Part shown: positions 1-8,580 of the stretch, in pieces | Numbering within the stretch: position 1 is the stretch's first letter | How the letters are laid out: each line of letters opens with the position of its first letter | Assembly: GCA_965249745.1 (NCBI GenBank) | Contig: OZ252252.1 | Span: 4,464,001 to 4,528,000 of the forward strand | DNA: 64,000 nucleotides | Direction of reading: 5' to 3' | Source: JANYHH01 sp965249745 | GTDB lineage: Bacteria; Deinococcota; Deinococci; Deinococcales; JAAFIG01 | The notes under the pieces: generated by a model | Database searches by the model: none | The model's input: the letters and a program-made list of their open reading frames with translations, nothing else | What the model was told of the DNA's origin: nothing | Made by a program: the position numbers and the translations under genes

Positions 1-20
1 ATGAAGATTTACCGTTTTGA
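1..20 (+). CDS. ssb: 3' end of single-stranded DNA-binding protein gene (partial)
   Basis: Bases 3-20 read E-D-L-P-F-stop, preceded by a split codon ending in AT that can be Asp. This acidic D/E-D-L-P-F tip is the conserved C-terminal tail of bacterial SSB, the docking site for DNA-repair and replication partners. The next genes are rpsR and rplI, as in the widespread rpsF-ssb-rpsR-rplI operon, which strongly supports the assignment. Only the last codons lie in the window, so nothing can be said about the OB fold. Confidence 0.8.
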
Positions 21-138
21 GCGACTAGCCGCTGGCTCGAGCCTTTGATTGTCTGGGGCATTCAAATTTTTGGAATGACCTGAACGGCAGAAGCGAACCA
101 CCCAACGAGCCGAAAGCTGGAAGCCCCCTAGGAGCGAT

Positions 139-450
139 ATGGCAAATGACCGCAAAGATCGTGGCAGCAGCAACAGCCGCGACCGTGACGACAAGCGCGA
201 GAAGCGCAACAGCAAGAACCCCAAGCGCCCCCGCAAGCCAAAAGTGGACCCGTTCAAAGCGGGCGAACTCGAGGTCACGGATTACCACGACGCCAAGATG
301 TTGCGCCGCTTCGTGTCGGACACCGGCAAGATCTTGCCGCGTCGCCGCACGGGTGTCACCGCAAAGTTCCAGCGTCGCTTGGCGCTGACGATTAAACGCG
401 CCCGTCAGATCGGCTTGTTGCCATTCACCGACAAGCTCATTCGAAAGTAA
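139..450 (+). CDS. rpsR: 30S ribosomal protein S18
   Basis: A 103-residue protein of the small ribosomal subunit platform. Residues about 40-103 carry the S18 core (DYHDAKMLRRFVSDTGKI, then the RRRTGVTAKFQRRL RNA-binding stretch). The first 35 residues are a highly charged Lys/Arg/Asp-rich extension. The start ATG follows GGAGCGAT, a weak ribosome-binding site. It lies between the end of ssb and rplI, 10 bases before the latter, so the two ribosomal genes are surely co-transcribed. Confidence 0.97.
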   Translation: MANDRKDRGSSNSRDRDDKREKRNSKNPKRPRKPKVDPFKAGELEVTDYHDAKMLRRFVSDTGKILPRRRTGVTAKFQRRLALTIKRARQIGLLPFTDKLIRK

Positions 451-460
451 GGAGGCAGGC

Positions 461-913
461 ATGAAAAACGCGAAAGTCATCCTGCTCGAGCCGGTCGTGT
501 CCCTGGGAACCACTGGGGCAATCGTGGAAGTCAAAGCCGGGTACGCCCGGAACTTCCTCGTTCCCCGTGGCGTCGCGGCGTACGCCACGGCTGCCAACTT
601 GAAGAACCTGGAAGCGCAGTTGCGCGCCAAGGTGAAGCGCTTGGAGGCCCAGAAGTCTGACGCTGAGAAACTCGCCGGGCAGTTCGCTGAGCTGACCGTG
701 GAGATCAAAGCCAAGGCGGGCGAGGGCAAGATTTACGGAACTGTGACCTCTCAAATGGTGGCGGACGCCGTGGAAGCCCAGACCGGGTTGTCCATTGACC
801 GCCGCAAGGTGGAGATGGGCAAGGCGATCAAGGAACTCGGCGAGTACAACGTCGTGTACAAGCCGCACCCGGAAGTGCCGATCCCAGTGAAGCTGAACGT
901 CACCGCTGCGTAA
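461..913 (+). CDS. rplI: 50S ribosomal protein L9
   Basis: A 150-residue protein of normal L9 length that binds 23S rRNA near the L1 stalk. The N-terminal domain has the family signature (VSLGTTGAIVEVKAGYARNF, then LVPRG). A long charged connecting helix (about residues 43-75) leads to the C-terminal domain. A strong AAGGAGG site precedes the ATG. It is the last gene of the ssb-rpsR-rplI operon and is followed after about 20 bases by a hairpin terminator. Confidence 0.97.
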   Translation: MKNAKVILLEPVVSLGTTGAIVEVKAGYARNFLVPRGVAAYATAANLKNLEAQLRAKVKRLEAQKSDAEKLAGQFAELTVEIKAKAGEGKIYGTVTSQMVADAVEAQTGLSIDRRKVEMGKAIKELGEYNVVYKPHPEVPIPVKLNVTAA

Positions 914-931
914 TCGAAGGCGCGTGAGAAG

Positions 932-966
932 AGGGGGGCCTGTCCTTACGACAGCTCCCTTTTTCT
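932..966 (+). terminator. Rho-independent terminator after rplI
   Basis: An interrupted GC-rich stem (GGGGGGCCTGTC against GACAGCTCCC, loop CTTAC) is followed by a T-rich run. It lies 19 bases after the rplI stop and closes the ribosomal protein operon. Confidence 0.75.
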
Positions 967-973
967 ATTCAAC

Positions 974-1047
974 ATCAGGGCTAGGAACTCGTGTCGCAGC
1001 CAAGAGCGAGCGTATCGTGATACGCCAAGAGTTGGCTAGAGCCTGAT
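974..1047. repeat. Nested inverted repeat upstream of the membrane protein gene
   Basis: The outer arms ATCAGGGCTAG (974-984) and CTAGAGCCTGAT (1036-1047) are complementary apart from one bulge and one mismatch. Inside lies a 7-bp perfect hairpin, GCGTATC-GT-GATACGC (1010-1025), flanked by two copies of CCAAGAG. The purpose is unknown. It could be a structured leader or a small non-coding element; no T-run follows. Confidence 0.45.
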
Positions 1048-1106
1048 CAGCACGCTTTGAATTCACCGTGGCAGGGTACGGTTCGCCTCCTGTGCTAACG
1101 TTTCTC

Positions 1107-2681
1107 ATGACTCGAGGGATCATTCAAGTCAGGACCGCCGCTCGTTTCCTGGCCCTGACCTTCGGGCTGAGCCTGCCTCTTGCCCGCGCAGTGGAACCAC
1201 TCCCCATCGCGGCTGGCACGCTCGCCACTGGGATCACCGTTACGGCTACCATCAACCCGTTTGACACAGGCAAGACCCTGAGCGCCGGACAGGTGTTCCT
1301 CGAGAGTGATACGCAAATCGGTTGTCGCACGCGACTCGGATTCCTGGGCGGGCCCGGCCAACCGATTCGCGTGCTGGCGAGTCCACGCATTGACGCCGTG
1401 ACCGGAGGCCCGAACGACCCGTGTGCCACGACCGGGACGCCCAGTCTGACGCAGACGCGGATCGTCAACTTGAGTGCCGAACTGATGGACGGAACCGGGG
1501 CGATTCCGCCCGGTACGTACACCGGCAGCCTGCCGTTGAAAACGCCCAAAGATGCGGGGTTCACCCTGACGCTGAACGTGCGGTACCACTGGGTTTGGGC
1601 GCTGGGTGCCATCGTGATCGGCTTGCTGCTTGGGGGGCTGTACCGCTCTCTAGCCGAAACGTACAATCCGGGCTTGGCGCTTGTGGCGCGAACCCGTCAG
1701 ATCGAGGCCGACACCCTCGAGTTCGCCCGATCCCTAACTGACGTTAACGTCTCGAACGGCAAGTACTTCGCTGACGAGGCAAAACAACAATCCCTCGGGA
1801 AGGAGGCCGCTGCCATCGCAACGGAGTGGCGGAAGAGTTTTACCACGCTCGTCAGCGAGAAAGCCAACGGCATTGAAGGCAAACTCTGGCGGCGTCCACT
1901 CCGTGCCTTCAACAATGAGGAATGGGAAAAGGCGAGTGACGAACTCGGACAGCTCGCCTCGAGCCTCGAACGGGCCGCTGTCGCCAAGGCCTGGCTCCTG
2001 ACGGGTTTCGATGGTGTGGACCCGCCGCTCACGGCAATGACCAAACTGAATACCAGCCTCGAAAACGCGACGGATGTCAGTGGAGACGCGGCGACGTTTA
2101 AGACAGCCAAAACGTTCAATGTCACGGAGCTGAAGGATGAAGCCACTCTGACCGACCTGGCGGAACGGGCCAAAACCCTGAGACCACAGGTTCTCACCTG
2201 GCTCGAGTTTGCCGCGAAAGCATCTACGAAAATTTCACTCCTGCGGACCGACGAACAGAAGGCAGCGTTCCGCACGTTCGTGCTGACGTTGTGGGGGTCT
2301 AAGATTGACCGCGCCCAACTCGACACGGCCTGGGGCGACGTGTTGAGGATCATACCGAACGATGTGAAGATGCTCGTGCAGGGCTTGAATCTGGACACCA
2401 CACTGATGGTTGATCCGACAACGTACTTGAAGGCGGTGAAGAACCGTGCGCGGGCGCTTCAGAGGGGATCGGCGGTGCTGGGCATCGGGCTGTTCGTCGC
2501 AACCGCCATCGCCGCCGCCATCACCGGACTCGAGGCGACGTATGTACCAAAGCTCGTTTACGGGTGGCTGGATCTGTGGCAGAGCCTCGCCTGGGGCTTC
2601 GCCGCCAAACTGCTCGTGGATAATGCGGTCGGCCTGCTCACCCCGTGGTTGCGAAGTGTGTTATCAGTTACGACCGCTTGA
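1107..2681 (+). CDS. Membrane protein of unknown function with an exported N-terminal domain
   Basis: About 524 residues. I see a signal peptide (ARFLALTFGLSLPLARA), a beta-rich exported region (to about residue 160), a transmembrane helix (WALGAIVIGLLLGGLY), about 260 residues of charged, helix-rich sequence predicted cytoplasmic, and one or two hydrophobic segments near the C-terminus. I do not recognise the family. The ATG at 1107 is preceded 5 bases upstream by TAACGT, a possible leaderless -10 box. A GTG at 1068 would add 13 residues before the signal peptide and is less likely. It stands alone, with no operon partner. Confidence 0.75.
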   Translation: MTRGIIQVRTAARFLALTFGLSLPLARAVEPLPIAAGTLATGITVTATINPFDTGKTLSAGQVFLESDTQIGCRTRLGFLGGPGQPIRVLASPRIDAVTGGPNDPCATTGTPSLTQTRIVNLSAELMDGTGAIPPGTYTGSLPLKTPKDAGFTLTLNVRYHWVWALGAIVIGLLLGGLYRSLAETYNPGLALVARTRQIEADTLEFARSLTDVNVSNGKYFADEAKQQSLGKEAAAIATEWRKSFTTLVSEKANGIEGKLWRRPLRAFNNEEWEKASDELGQLASSLERAAVAKAWLLTGFDGVDPPLTAMTKLNTSLENATDVSGDAATFKTAKTFNVTELKDEATLTDLAERAKTLRPQVLTWLEFAAKASTKISLLRTDEQKAAFRTFVLTLWGSKIDRAQLDTAWGDVLRIIPNDVKMLVQGLNLDTTLMVDPTTYLKAVKNRARALQRGSAVLGIGLFVATAIAAAITGLEATYVPKLVYGWLDLWQSLAWGFAAKLLVDNAVGLLTPWLRSVLSVTTA

Positions 2682-3000
2682 GGTACCCCGGCCACAACGA
2701 TTCCAAACACACTCTGGACTGTGAGTCTACGGTCCCCGTTGCCGTTCGTTCACACCAAGGCACAATCGCGCAACGCCCGAGGATGGGTTCCCCAGTCCCC
2801 TCGAAATCGTTATAAACCTCGAGCCTGACCCAAAGGTGTGCTATCCTCAAGCATCGTCACAGCACGGGGAAATCGCACCCTCGGTTCGCTTCAGAGGGTG
2901 ATTTTGAACGTTGGTCGTCCCAGGGTTCACCGATGAAATTCTCGCTTTCCGTTAAGCTGAAGACCGTGCCGATAGAGACCGCTCCCAGGGAGATCAAGTC
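2682..3000. other. Intergenic region without recognisable gene
   Basis: A 319-base gap between the membrane protein and the sugar kinase. It holds one CTCGAG and an AGGGAG ribosome-binding site just before the GTG at 3001. I see no RNA gene, terminator with a T-run, or convincing -35/-10 pair. Confidence 0.5.
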
Positions 3001-4128
3001 GTGAAGTTTTTTGTTATTGGCGATGTCACCGTTGACCACATTCACTTTCTGGAACGCATCCCGAGCGCGGGCGAGGATGCCACGCCGATTCGCAGCGCCC
3101 TGCTGCCCGGCGGCGCGGGTGGCACCCTTGCCTACTACGCCGCCCGCTTGGGTCACGAGGTGACTTTGGCGGCTCGAGTTGGCGACGACCCGTTTCGCAC
3201 GGTGGCGTTGCAAAACCTGATCCGTGACGAGGTGAACCTGTCCGCGTTGCAAACCGACCCGGAGTTGATGACGAGCACGATCACGATTCTGGTCACCCCG
3301 AGCGCCGAGCGCACGATGATCTCCGCGACCGGCGCGAACCGGCATTTGGATGCGGCGGAGCTGACCACCAAAGCCATAGAGCGATCCGATGGGCTGATCG
3401 TCAGCGCCTACGCTTTGATCTCCGGCGGGCAACGGGATTACACCGTGCAGGCGATGGAGATCGCCAAAAAAGCGGGCGTTCCTATTTTTATTGACCTGGG
3501 AACCGGCGCGGTCAACGCCGCTGGGACTAAGCTCTTAGAGATGGTCAAGAGTGCTGATTATCTTCTGATGAATCAGTTAGAACTCTTTCGGATCACCGGG
3601 CGCGACAGCATCTCCGAGGCTCTGGACGGCTTGAACGCCCAAGGCTTGAAAACGGTCGTCATCAAGGTCGGGGCGCTCGGGGCGATTCTCTGGACGCCGA
3701 CGCTCTCAGAACTCTTGGAGGGCTACGAGATCGAGGGCGTGGCCGATACGACCGGAGCCGGGGACGGGTTTACCGCCGCCTTCGCGCACGCGGTACTCTC
3801 CGGGTACGATTTGTCCAGAGCCGTGCGTTATGCGAACGTTGCCGGGGCGCTCGTGGCGACGAGCATCGGTGCGCAGGGTAGCCAGATGACACACGCAGAT
3901 ATTTTGGAGCGATTGCGCGAGGGCGGCGACCCGGTGAAACCCATCGCACCGACCAAGTCGCAACCGGTTGCCGTCGCAGCACAGCCCGAACCTGCCAAGG
4001 AAACGCCTGCCAAGAGACCCAAACCGGCGAAACTCGAGGTGGAACGACCCGAGCCTGCCAACACCGAGCCTGTGAACACCCGGCCCGCCGAACCCGCGCC
4101 GGTCAAGCGGACCCGCAAGAAAGCCTGA
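3001..4128 (+). CDS. PfkB-family carbohydrate kinase
   Basis: A ribokinase-type sugar or nucleoside kinase of 375 residues. The N-terminal GG-containing motif (LLPGGAGGTLAYYAARLG) and the C-terminal signature DTTGAGDGF (about residues 249-257, catalytic Asp255) are both intact. The substrate cannot be read from sequence. After residue about 305 there is an unusual tail rich in Pro, Lys, Glu and Ala that is not part of the kinase fold. The start is GTG, chosen because AGGGAG lies 9 bases upstream and the first residues (MKFFVIGDVTVDHI) begin the first strand of the fold. Confidence 0.88.
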   Translation: MKFFVIGDVTVDHIHFLERIPSAGEDATPIRSALLPGGAGGTLAYYAARLGHEVTLAARVGDDPFRTVALQNLIRDEVNLSALQTDPELMTSTITILVTPSAERTMISATGANRHLDAAELTTKAIERSDGLIVSAYALISGGQRDYTVQAMEIAKKAGVPIFIDLGTGAVNAAGTKLLEMVKSADYLLMNQLELFRITGRDSISEALDGLNAQGLKTVVIKVGALGAILWTPTLSELLEGYEIEGVADTTGAGDGFTAAFAHAVLSGYDLSRAVRYANVAGALVATSIGAQGSQMTHADILERLREGGDPVKPIAPTKSQPVAVAAQPEPAKETPAKRPKPAKLEVERPEPANTEPVNTRPAEPAPVKRTRKKA

Positions 4129-4176
4129 TTCAGTCGCTCATGGTCTGAACCTCGAGCCATGTCGGACTTTGAGACC

Positions 4177-4216
4177 TTGCAACACCTCGAGATCTTGCAA
4201 CACCTCGAGATCTTGC
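4177..4216. repeat. 18-bp tandem direct repeat containing CTCGAG
   Basis: The unit TTGCAACACCTCGAGATC is present at 4177-4194 and again, identically, at 4195-4212, followed by the start of a third (TTGC). It lies between the sugar kinase and pgm and carries one CTCGAG per unit. Confidence 0.9.
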
Positions 4217-4298
4217 GATGCTGAGGAGGCTGCGCACAGAAATAGCAACCCTGACGGAGTGAGCAGCCCGGTCCAGCACCCTTATTGCCTTCAGCCTC

Positions 4299-4304
4299 TA
4301 CAAT
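4299..4304 (+). promoter_or_regulatory. -10 box of a leaderless pgm promoter
   Basis: TACAAT ends 6 bases before the pgm ATG, so transcription should start at or next to the start codon. No Shine-Dalgarno sequence is present. Confidence 0.6.
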
Positions 4305-4310
4305 GCGGAC

Positions 4311-5957
4311 ATGGCACTCAGCTCCCTGGCCGGTCAACCCGTTCCCGCTCATCTATTGGACAATATTCCGCGTCTCGTGGCGGATTATTACGCCGTGCAA
4401 CCCGATCCGCTCGATGCCGCGCACCTCGTCGCGTTCGGCACGAGCGGGCATCGCGGCACGTCCACCAGGGGCAGCTTCAACGACGCGCACATCGCTGCGA
4501 TCTCGCAGGCAGTCGCGGAGTACCGGGCGGAAGAGGGCATCACCGGACCGCTGTACATTGGCATGGACACGCACGCTCTGAGCGAACCCGCCTTCATGAC
4601 TGCGCTCGAGGTGCTGGTCGCCAACGGCGTTGGGGTGCGCTACGACGCCAACCGCGATTACACGCCGACGCCACTGGTGAGCTTCGCCATTCTAGAATTC
4701 AACCGCCTCCTGACCGCCGACGGTAAAGCCGATGGCATCGTCATCACGCCATCTCACAACCCGCCCGGCGACGGCGGCTTCAAGTACAACCCGCCAAGCG
4801 GCGGTCCGGCCGACACCGATGTCACCAAAGCCGTTCAGACTCGAGCCAACGAGCTGCTCAAAAACGGCTTGCAAGGCGTCAAGCGCGTCAAGTTCAGCGC
4901 GGCGCTGGCGGCGGCCGAGGGCTGGGATTTCATCACCCCGTACGTGCAAGCCCTGGACACCGTGGTTGATATGGCGGCGATTAAGAGCGCTGGCGTGAAG
5001 CTTGGGGTTGATCCGCTCGGTGGGTCGTCCTTACCCGTCTGGCAGGCGATTCAGGCGCACTGGGGATTGGATTTGCAGGTCGTCAACTCGAAGGTGGATC
5101 CGACGTTCTCATTCATGCGGGTGGACAAGGACGGCAAAGTTCGCATGGATTGCAGCAGCCCGTACGCGATGGCTGGCTTGATTGAACTCAAAGACCGTTT
5201 CCAGGTCGCGGTTGGCAACGACCCAGACGCGGACCGCCACGGCATCGTGACCCCGACCGGGTTGATGAACCCGAATCATTTCCTGGCGGTCTGCATTGAT
5301 TACCTGTTCCAGCACCGCCCGCTTTGGAAACCAGAGGTCGGCGTCGGCAAGACGCTCGTCTCGAGCAGCCTGATAGACCGCGTGGTGGCACGGCTCGGGC
5401 GCAAGTTAGAAGAGGTCCCGGTCGGCTTCAAATACTTCGTGGACGGCTTATTGACGGGTCGGATCGGGTTTGGCGGCGAGGAATCGGCGGGCGCGTCCTT
5501 CCTGCGCTTGCCGGGTGGCGCGTGGAGCACCGACAAGGACGGGATCATCCTCGGGTTGCTGGCTGCGGAGATCACCGCCGTGACCGGCCAGACCCCGGAC
5601 CTGCATTACGCCCGCCTCGAGCAAGAATTTGGGGTGAGCTATTACAAGCGGATTGACGCCCCTGCCACGACCCAGCAAAAGGCGGTGCTGAGCAGCCTGA
5701 CGCCTGACAAGGTGACGGCCACGACCCTAGCGGGGGAAACGATCACGGCCAGTTTGACTCGAGCGCCGGGCAACGACGAACCGATCGGCGGGTTGAAGGT
5801 CATGACCCAAAACGCCTGGTTCACGGCTCGTCCGAGCGGCACGGAGGAGTTGTACAAGATATACGCCGAATCGTTTGTCAGCGAGGCACACTGCGATGCG
5901 GTTTTAGAAGAGGCGCAGTTGATTGTTTCGTCGGCGTTCCGGGCGGCGGGTTTGTAA
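4311..5957 (+). CDS. pgm: Phosphoglucomutase (alpha-D-glucose phosphate-specific)
   Basis: Interconverts glucose 1-phosphate and glucose 6-phosphate in glycogen and sugar-nucleotide metabolism. The 548 residues contain all four active-site loops of the phosphohexomutase superfamily: the phosphoserine loop TPSHNPP (Ser148), the metal loop NDPDADRHG, the sugar loop GFGGEESAG, and the phosphate loop RPSGTEE (about residue 507). Length and N-terminus match the E. coli Pgm type rather than ManB/GlmM. The neighbours are a sugar kinase upstream and rdgB downstream, each with its own start signals. Confidence 0.96.
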   Translation: MALSSLAGQPVPAHLLDNIPRLVADYYAVQPDPLDAAHLVAFGTSGHRGTSTRGSFNDAHIAAISQAVAEYRAEEGITGPLYIGMDTHALSEPAFMTALEVLVANGVGVRYDANRDYTPTPLVSFAILEFNRLLTADGKADGIVITPSHNPPGDGGFKYNPPSGGPADTDVTKAVQTRANELLKNGLQGVKRVKFSAALAAAEGWDFITPYVQALDTVVDMAAIKSAGVKLGVDPLGGSSLPVWQAIQAHWGLDLQVVNSKVDPTFSFMRVDKDGKVRMDCSSPYAMAGLIELKDRFQVAVGNDPDADRHGIVTPTGLMNPNHFLAVCIDYLFQHRPLWKPEVGVGKTLVSSSLIDRVVARLGRKLEEVPVGFKYFVDGLLTGRIGFGGEESAGASFLRLPGGAWSTDKDGIILGLLAAEITAVTGQTPDLHYARLEQEFGVSYYKRIDAPATTQQKAVLSSLTPDKVTATTLAGETITASLTRAPGNDEPIGGLKVMTQNAWFTARPSGTEELYKIYAESFVSEAHCDAVLEEAQLIVSSAFRAAGL

Positions 5958-6120
5958 AGGCTAACCGATTGCCGCCCCTCGAGTCTGACGACAGAAATTG
6001 ACCCTCGAGACTCGTGCTGCGGCCAACCGACATCCGGGAGCCGGTTTGAGTGTCGAAATCTGAAGCGCCCGCGTGAAACGAAACCGAGTTGCCCGTCCCA
6101 GAAAATTTCATTTCCCATGT

Positions 6121-6126
6121 TATCCT
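6121..6126 (+). promoter_or_regulatory. -10 box of a leaderless rdgB promoter
   Basis: TATCCT ends 7 bases before the rdgB ATG at 6134, and no ribosome-binding site is seen. This supports the shorter start over an in-frame ATG at 6089. Confidence 0.55.
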
Positions 6127-6133
6127 CATACAA

Positions 6134-6739
6134 ATGCGGGTCATCGTCGCCACCGGCAATCAAGGCAAGCTCAAGGAATTCCGCGCGGCCCTCGAGCCGC
6201 TCGGTTGGGACTTGATCGGTATGGGGCAGTTCGCCTCGGCCATGCCCGCCGAGGACGGCACGACTTACGAGGAAAACTCCTTAATCAAGGCGGCCGGAAT
6301 CTGTCACGCGGCTCGCACCCCGGCCCTGGCCGACGACTCTGGTCTCGAGGTGGCGGCCTTGAACGGTGCGCCGGGCGTGTATAGCGCCCGTTTCGGCATG
6401 GTCCATTCGGATCTGGAACGCAATGTGTACCTATTGGACTTGCTGCGCCACACGCCCTCGCCGCGCTGGGCGAAGTTCGTCAGTGTCATCACCGTCGCCT
6501 ACCCGGACGGTCACGTCGAATCGTACCGTGGCGAGGTGGCCGGGCAGATTTTAGAAGGACCGCGCGGCGCGGGCGGCTTCGGTTACGACCCGCTCTTTTA
6601 CTATCCCGAATTGGACAAAACCTTCGCGGAACTCACGACCGAAGAAAAGCGTCACGTCTCACACCGAGGGCGCGCCCTGAACAAGCTGCTCGAGGCGTAT
6701 CGCTATGGACCGCCGCGTCACGAGATGGCTCGCGTTTAA
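6134..6739 (+). CDS. rdgB: XTP/dITP diphosphatase (RdgB/HAM1 family)
   Basis: Hydrolyses non-canonical purine nucleotides (dITP, XTP) to monophosphates and so cleans the nucleotide pool. The 201-residue protein starts with the family N-terminus MRVIVATGNQGKLKEF. It has the TYEENSLIKA and LADDSGLEVAAL segments, the GFGYDPLF substrate loop and the C-terminal KRHVSHRGRAL signature. An in-frame ATG 45 bases upstream would add a non-conserved stretch and was rejected in favour of the leaderless start. Confidence 0.95.
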   Translation: MRVIVATGNQGKLKEFRAALEPLGWDLIGMGQFASAMPAEDGTTYEENSLIKAAGICHAARTPALADDSGLEVAALNGAPGVYSARFGMVHSDLERNVYLLDLLRHTPSPRWAKFVSVITVAYPDGHVESYRGEVAGQILEGPRGAGGFGYDPLFYYPELDKTFAELTTEEKRHVSHRGRALNKLLEAYRYGPPRHEMARV

Positions 6740-7010
6740 CGTCGCCACAGCGCCTGGAACGAAGTACATTCGGTTTGAGATGGACGCCTGTAGAAATCTT
6801 GGACAGGTGACAGCGTTCACCCATCTCACAGCTCCGATGGAACGAGAACTGGAATCCAGAAGTCCAAGTTTTTACTCGCAGATACGGAGGTCGGGAACAG
6901 TACGATTCTGGCTTCCAGCCGGGGTGTAGACTGGCAGCGCTTTCCTCGAAAAACTCGAGGCATATTCGTGAATCGTCGCGCTCTCAAGAGACGCGATTCC
7001 AAGGAGCATC

Positions 7011-8168
7011 GTGACGCAAGAGCCATACATCAGCAACAAGCCCGCCGTGATGGACGGTTTGAAGGGCGTCGTCTTCACCGAAACCAAGCTCTCTTTCATA
7101 GACGGCGAGAAGGGCATCCTGAAGTACGTCGGCATCCCGATTCAGGAGCTGGCCCAGAGCAGCACCTACGAGGAAACCACCTTCCTGCTGCTGAACGCCC
7201 GATTGCCGACCGCGACCGAACTGCAAACCCTGGATGCAGAACTGAAGCAGCGCCGCGCCGTGCCCGCCGGGTTGTTAGAGGTCATCAAGCTCTTCCCCAA
7301 AAACCTCCACCCGATGCACGCCCTACGAACCGCTGTCTCGAGCCTGGCGATGTTCGACCCGAAAGCGGACGACGTGTCCGAGGCGGGGAAGCTGGACAAG
7401 GCGTACAACCTGATCGCGCAAATACCGACCGTGATCGCCGCGATTTTCCGTGGGCAGCAGGGTTCAGAGGTCGTGGCCCCTCGAGTTGACCTCAGCCACG
7501 CCGCTAACTTCTTATACATGCTGCACGGAACAGAACCCAGTCCAGAGCAGGCACGCCTGTTCGATGTGGCGTTGATTCTGCAAGCCGATCACGGCATGAA
7601 CGCCAGCACCTTCACCGGCATCGCCACGGCCAGCACCTTGTCCGACATGTACAGCTCGATCACCAGCGCCATCGGCAGCCTCAAGGGCCCTCTCCACGGC
7701 GGCGCGAACGAGGCGGTCATGGACATGCTCAAAGAGATCGGCAGCCCTGAAAACGCCGAGCGTTACGTCAGTGGCAAACTGGAACGCAAAGAGAAAATCA
7801 TGGGCGTCGGACACGCCGTTTACAAGTTCTTCGATCCGCGCAGCCGGGTGCTGAAAGAGTACGCGGCCGTCGCTGCCAACAAGCACGGCAAGAGTTTGGA
7901 GTACGCCACGCTAGAAAAGGTCGAAGAGGTCGTCATCGCTCGGCTCGGCGGGCGCGGCATCTACCCGAACGTAGACTTTTACAGCGGCGTGGTGCTCAGT
8001 GACCTGGGCGTCCCCAAGAGTTACTTCACGCCGGTGTTCGCGCTATCGCGCATCTCAGGCTGGATGGCCAGCATCCTCGAGTACACACGCCACAACAGCA
8101 TCCTGCGCCCGACCGCGAATTACATCGGACCAGACGAGGCGCACTGGGTTCCATTAGATCAGCGCTGA
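7011..8168 (+). CDS. gltA: Citrate synthase
   Basis: Condenses oxaloacetate and acetyl-CoA at the entry of the TCA cycle. The 385-residue length fits the short, Gram-positive/Thermus-type enzymes. Catalytic regions are visible: PLHGGANEAV (first His), GVGHAVYKFFDPRS (second His and Arg), and GRGIYPNVDFYSG (catalytic Asp). The GTG start has a good AAGGAG site 4 bases upstream. A strong terminator follows the stop. A 2-methylcitrate synthase activity cannot be excluded from sequence, but there is no prp gene nearby. Confidence 0.94.
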   Translation: MTQEPYISNKPAVMDGLKGVVFTETKLSFIDGEKGILKYVGIPIQELAQSSTYEETTFLLLNARLPTATELQTLDAELKQRRAVPAGLLEVIKLFPKNLHPMHALRTAVSSLAMFDPKADDVSEAGKLDKAYNLIAQIPTVIAAIFRGQQGSEVVAPRVDLSHAANFLYMLHGTEPSPEQARLFDVALILQADHGMNASTFTGIATASTLSDMYSSITSAIGSLKGPLHGGANEAVMDMLKEIGSPENAERYVSGKLERKEKIMGVGHAVYKFFDPRSRVLKEYAAVAANKHGKSLEYATLEKVEEVVIARLGGRGIYPNVDFYSGVVLSDLGVPKSYFTPVFALSRISGWMASILEYTRHNSILRPTANYIGPDEAHWVPLDQR

Positions 8169-8183
8169 ATTCAACCCTTTGAA

Positions 8184-8218
8184 AACGCCCCCAAAGCTTC
8201 AAAGCTGGGGGCGTTTTT
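8184..8218 (+). terminator. Rho-independent terminator after citrate synthase
   Basis: AACGCCCCCA (8184-8193) pairs perfectly with TGGGGGCGTT (8206-8215) and is followed by T residues, 15 bases after the gltA stop. Confidence 0.93.
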
Positions 8219-8254
8219 CTACTCTCGAGTTTTTAAGTTCTTACCGCTCCAAGT

Positions 8255-8346
8255 ATTGATTGCGTGCCTTCAGCACGATTGATTGCGTGCCTTCAGCACG
8301 ATTGATTGCGTGCCTTCAGCACGATTGATTGCGTGCCTTCAGCACG
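8255..8346. repeat. Four perfect tandem copies of a 23-bp unit
   Basis: The unit starts ATTGATTGCGTGCC and ends TTCAGCACG. Copies at 8255-8277, 8278-8300, 8301-8323 and 8324-8346 are identical. Each contains a small hairpin, CGTGC-CTTCA-GCACG. There are no unique spacers, so it is a satellite and not a CRISPR. Confidence 0.97.
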
Positions 8347-8359
8347 ACGGTAGGTGAGG

Positions 8360-8535
8360 AGTTGAACGCAGCCAAGTGCCTTCGACCTTGATCTCGAGAA
8401 GCGTTGCTTGGGTTGTCTCGAGCGTTGACGTTGGTGGCCGGGCGAACGGACGTTCGCCCCTACGAGGTGTGTCGGACGTGGTTGGAATTCTCAAGGGTGG
8501 CCGAGTTTGCTGTGGCAAACCCCTACCAGAGATTC
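8360..8535 (-). repeat. Dispersed intergenic repeat, copy 1 (with REP-like hairpins)
   Basis: This stretch matches 44095-44275 in the same orientation and 18425-18545 in the opposite one. Shared blocks are GACCTTGATC, a CTCGAG, GTTGGTGGCCGGGC, TTCGCCCCTACGA and GTTTGC-GTGGCAAAC. On the minus strand the hairpins start with GTAG(GGG), like REP elements recognised by RAYT transposases. It lies beyond the 3' end of the DUF58 operon. Confidence 0.75.
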
Positions 8536-8580
8536 GAAAGGCTTGAGGTAAATGGCATTCTCGAGCTTCGATCTCAATCC

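Noticed and set aside
1..48. Short frame starting with ATG at position 1
   Set aside because: The third frame at the same place gives the SSB C-terminal tail in the correct operon context, which explains these bases better.
8255..8346. Possible CRISPR array
   Set aside because: The repeats are directly adjacent with no unique spacers, and no cas genes are present.
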